NCBI GenBank assembly: GCA_946480595.1
Contig: CAMLKC010000055.1
Location: 1 to 6,731 of the forward strand
Reading direction: 5' to 3'
From: an uncultured Candidatus Saccharibacteria bacterium
GTDB lineage: Bacteria; Patescibacteria; Saccharimonadia; Saccharimonadales; CAMLKC01
Length of the DNA stretch: 6,731 bases
Shown here: piece by piece, positions 4,637 through 6,731 of the stretch
Position numbering within the stretch: the first letter of the stretch is position 1
How the letters are laid out: each line of letters begins with the position of its first letter
Position numbers and translations under genes: made by a program
The notes under the pieces: generated by a model
What the model saw: only the letters and a program-made list of their open reading frames with translations
Databases searched by the model: none
What the model was told of the DNA's origin: nothing

Positions 4637-5769
4637 TTTTGGTATTTTGCCTCTTCGGTTATTTTTTTGATAATGGCTAGGCCTTGTTCTACATCTTCAA
4701 TTCTACCACCATACGACAGCCGAACGTAATTTTCTTCTTGCGAGAACGCGCGACCGGGGAGGAGTAGCAGGTTGTGGTCGGCGGCTTTGTCAATAAATTC
4801 CAAGTCGGTCTGACCGTTGGGCGCCTTGAAAAACGTATAATACGCACCGTCGTTGCCTTGGACATCGTAGCCAAGTGCGCGTAGCTCGGTATTAATGAGC
4901 TGGCGTTTTTGTACGTAAGAATCGCGTGGCAAAGTTGGCTGCGAAAGAGCGGCGAGGGCGGCGTATTGGGCGATGGAAGAAGAGCAAAAAACGGCATATT
5001 GCTGAAGTTGATTGACGGCTTGGATTACTTCTACAGGACCAGTGATATAACCTAGCCGCCAGCCAGTCATAGCATAGGCCTTTGAAAATCCATTCATTGT
5101 AATTGTATTTGGATATATACTTCCAATGCTAAAATGCTCGCCTTCATAAATGAAACTCTCGTACATTTCGTCTGAGATAATGAGCGTGTTGTATTTGGCG
5201 GCTAATTCCGCTAATTTTACCAAATCTTCCTTTGGATAGACGGTACCGGTAGGGTTGTTTGGCGTGTTAATAACAATCAACTGCGTTTTTTCGTTAAGAC
5301 GTGCCTCAATAGCAGCCAGATCAAGCTGGAAGTTGTGTAGCGTCGGAACTTGGACTAGTTTTGCATCGGTAAGAGGAACAAGATAACGGTATGGAGGATA
5401 GCTGGGATCCATAATCATTACCTCGTCCCCGGGGTTGAGGAGTGCTTGATACACCATAAGGAGCCCGGTTGTAAGACCTGGAACGATAGCAATGTCATCC
5501 TTCGTAACGTGAAGGCCGTTCTCGCTTACTAGCTTATGCGCGATAGCTTCCCGCAATTGAGAGATGCCATTTGCGGCTGTGTAAATTGTATGACCCTCGC
5601 TAATAGCGCGGATTCCTGCATCTTTGATGTACTGAGGGGTTGTCCCTTCAGGTAGACCCACGCTTAGATCAATTGGGTTAGTTAAGGTATGTTGTTTTCG
5701 AAATACTTCCTGAAAAACACTACTGTCGAAATCTCTCAGTCGTTGTGAAATGTGACGCATATTATACAT
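4633..5769 (-). CDS. Fold-type I PLP-dependent aminotransferase (class I/II)
   Basis: The 378-residue product is a full-length pyridoxal-phosphate aminotransferase of the aspartate/aromatic superfamily. Visible landmarks in order are Y63 with the T-A-A-N-G-I-S-x-L-R-E motif (64-74), the N171-N-P-T-G175 loop, D200 and Y203 in S-D-E-M-Y, the PLP-binding lysine K230 in S-K-A-Y-A-M-T-G-W-R, and the carboxylate-binding R350 in Y-V-R-L-S-Y-G. All catalytic residues are kept. The substrate cannot be set from sequence alone; aspartate, alanine or aromatic amino acids are all possible. The start ATG (5767-5769) has GGAGG at 5782-5786, a long 12-nt spacing. The second in-frame ATG at 5758-5760 would give a protein three residues shorter. 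The stop TGA overlaps the receiver gene start, making a two-gene operon. The gene is divergent from the PaaK-like gene, 62 bp away. Confidence 0.95.
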   Translation of the reverse strand: MYNMRHISQRLRDFDSSVFQEVFRKQHTLTNPIDLSVGLPEGTTPQYIKDAGIRAISEGHTIYTAANGISQLREAIAHKLVSENGLHVTKDDIAIVPGLTTGLLMVYQALLNPGDEVMIMDPSYPPYRYLVPLTDAKLVQVPTLHNFQLDLAAIEARLNEKTQLIVINTPNNPTGTVYPKEDLVKLAELAAKYNTLIISDEMYESFIYEGEHFSIGSIYPNTITMNGFSKAYAMTGWRLGYITGPVEVIQAVNQLQQYAVFCSSSIAQYAALAALSQPTLPRDSYVQKRQLINTELRALGYDVQGNDGAYYTFFKAPNGQTDLEFIDKAADHNLLLLPGRAFSQEENYVRLSYGGRIEDVEQGLAIIKKITEEAKYQK

Positions 5770-5772
5770 ATA

Positions 5773-5801
5773 TTTGCAAAGCCTCCAAATTACTATATAG
5801 T
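5773..5801 (+). promoter_or_regulatory. Promoter of the PaaK-like gene, with palindromic -10
   Basis: -35 TTTGCA (5773-5778) and -10 TATAGT (5796-5801) are spaced by 17 bp, giving a start near 5808. A TAGGAG at 5813-5818 would be the ribosome-binding site, although its 13-nt distance from the ATG at 5832 is long. The -10 lies within ACTATATAGT (5792-5801), a perfect palindrome, so the minus strand also carries TATAGT at 5792-5797. That could serve the divergent aminotransferase gene, but no good minus-strand -35 is visible. Confidence 0.6.
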
Positions 5802-5831
5802 GTACGTCAAAATAGGAGTTAAAGCCATATA

Positions 5832-6731
5832 ATGAAAATCCCGCGTCTCACCACCACAAGCAAGCAAGAAAACGTATATGAATCGCTTGTCAGAGACGGA
5901 CAAAAAGCAGCCTTGAAACTTTTCCATCATTCTGCCGAACGCGTCCCTGCTTACAAAGATTTTTTGAAAAAACAGAACATTGACCATACAAAGATCAAAA
6001 ACTTCGATGATTTTGTTTCGTATGTTCCGGTTGTCGATAAAGACAACTATTTACGACAGTACCCCCTCGCCGATTTGTGCACTGATGGTAACTTGTTCAG
6101 TAATCGAATCATTTCTGTAAGTTCTGGATCGTCCGGTATACCTTTTTATTGGCCTCGAGGTGCGCATGAAGATCTCGAGGGCGCTGACATGTTTGGAGAG
6201 ATATATGATGATATTTTTCAGATGGACCAGAAGAGTACGCTCCTGGTCATTTGTTTCTCTATGGGCACATGGATTGCGGGCTCTTTCACAACGATTTCTT
6301 CGTTCGGTTATGCAGATAAAGGACGACCAGTTAATCTTGTGACGCCTGGGCTTGAAAAAGGGGAGGCAATAAATGCGATTAAAAATTTGTCTGCTAATTA
6401 TGACCAAACCGTTGTTGTAGGTTATCCGCCTTTCGTTAAGGATATTATTGAAGAAGGGAAACGGGCTGGAATTAAGTGGCCAAAAATCAACACGCGACTT
6501 CTTATGGCGGGAGAGGCATTTAGTGAAGAGTGGCGGGATTATGTATTGAAAATGGTGCACTCGAATAGCCCATATTACGATTCATCAAACATTTACGGTA
6601 GCGCTGATGCAGGTATTCTTGGGTTCGAAACACCGCTGTCTGTTTTGGTGCGTCGGCTGTATAACAAACGGCCTAAGGCACGACAAGCTGTTTTTGGCAC
6701 GGATATCTTAGCCTCTATGGTGCAATTTGAC
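5832..6731 (+). CDS. PaaK-like adenylate-forming enzyme (phenylacetate-CoA ligase family), 3'-partial
   Basis: An uninterrupted frame runs from ATG 5832 to the right edge, 300 residues, with the C-terminus missing. The N-terminal layout V-P-A-Y-K-D-F (38-44), then F-D-D-F (58-61) and V-P-V-V-D-K (65-70), is characteristic of PaaK/CapK-type ligases. The Gly/Ser-rich ATP loop is S95-V-S-S-G-S-S-G-I-P104. A-G-E-A-F-S (226-231) is the mid-domain motif, and Y255-G-S-A-D-A-G261 occupies the usual Y-G-x-x-E position. Family members activate a carboxylic acid with ATP to an acyl-AMP and then usually form a CoA thioester. The substrate is unknown, and the absence of other phenylacetate genes means aromatic catabolism should not be assumed. 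Some relatives act in polysaccharide or other biosynthetic pathways. It is divergent from the aminotransferase gene, which may hint at shared regulation. The expected full length is about 430 residues. Confidence 0.9.
   Translation, partial: MKIPRLTTTSKQENVYESLVRDGQKAALKLFHHSAERVPAYKDFLKKQNIDHTKIKNFDDFVSYVPVVDKDNYLRQYPLADLCTDGNLFSNRIISVSSGSSGIPFYWPRGAHEDLEGADMFGEIYDDIFQMDQKSTLLVICFSMGTWIAGSFTTISSFGYADKGRPVNLVTPGLEKGEAINAIKNLSANYDQTVVVGYPPFVKDIIEEGKRAGIKWPKINTRLLMAGEAFSEEWRDYVLKMVHSNSPYYDSSNIYGSADAGILGFETPLSVLVRRLYNKRPKARQAVFGTDILASMVQFD

Noticed and set aside
5828..5833. A perfect TATAAT just before the PaaK-like ATG.
   Set aside because: It overlaps the start codon, so transcription would begin inside the gene with no suitable later start; the TATAGT at 5796-5801 is better placed.
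6051..6560. A 169-codon open frame on the minus strand.
   Set aside because: It lies wholly inside the PaaK-like gene, has no recognisable motif or ribosome-binding site, and the sense frame carries clear family motifs.

Overview
The window looks like a compact bacterial chromosome segment, with short intergenic gaps, overlapping genes and standard bacterial promoters. It holds eight protein genes and one tRNA. The mix of a stand-alone receiver protein, a divergent FolD, a DUF5684 membrane protein, an SPW-repeat protein, a YbhB/PEBP protein and a PaaK-like ligase suggests a Patescibacteria/CPR genome, perhaps Candidatus Saccharibacteria. That placement is from family recollection only and is moderate to low confidence. 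UGA is used as a stop (the aminotransferase gene ends in TGA), which argues against the UGA-recoding Gracilibacteria/SR1 lineages.

Layout from left to right. (1) 2-1414 (+) is the 3' part of an unrecognised multi-pass membrane protein. (2) 1422-1580 is a self-contained tRNA-Lys(CTT) unit with a consensus-like promoter, encoded CCA and a Rho-independent terminator. (3) 1677-1886 (+) encodes a 69-aa two-helix ferritin-like protein, preceded by a perfect AT-rich inverted repeat. (4) 1883-2341 (-) is a YbhB/PEBP-family gene, with a 17-bp palindrome in its upstream region. (5) 2416-2883 (-) is a DUF5684 membrane protein and 2979-3350 (-) an SPW-repeat membrane protein, separated by a hairpin terminator that overlaps the DUF5684 promoter. 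(6) 3447-4268 (+) is folD, divergent from the SPW gene and possibly leaderless. (7) 4265-5769 (-) is a two-gene operon, a fold-type I PLP aminotransferase followed by a single-domain response regulator joined by an ATGA overlap. (8) 5832-6731 (+, running off the window) is a PaaK-like adenylate-forming enzyme, divergent from the aminotransferase.

Functionally the region is mixed: one-carbon/folate metabolism (folD), translation (tRNA), amino-acid metabolism (aminotransferase), acyl activation (PaaK-like), phosphorelay signalling (receiver) and three small or unknown membrane proteins. I see no mobile element, CRISPR array, phage gene or obvious defence system. The more unusual signals are architectural: two convergent gene pairs each overlap in the same CTAA tetranucleotide, five of the eight visible... 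or more exactly five of seven visible stop codons are TAG, and there are two perfect inverted repeats that look like operators. I did not find a clearly new biological system here.
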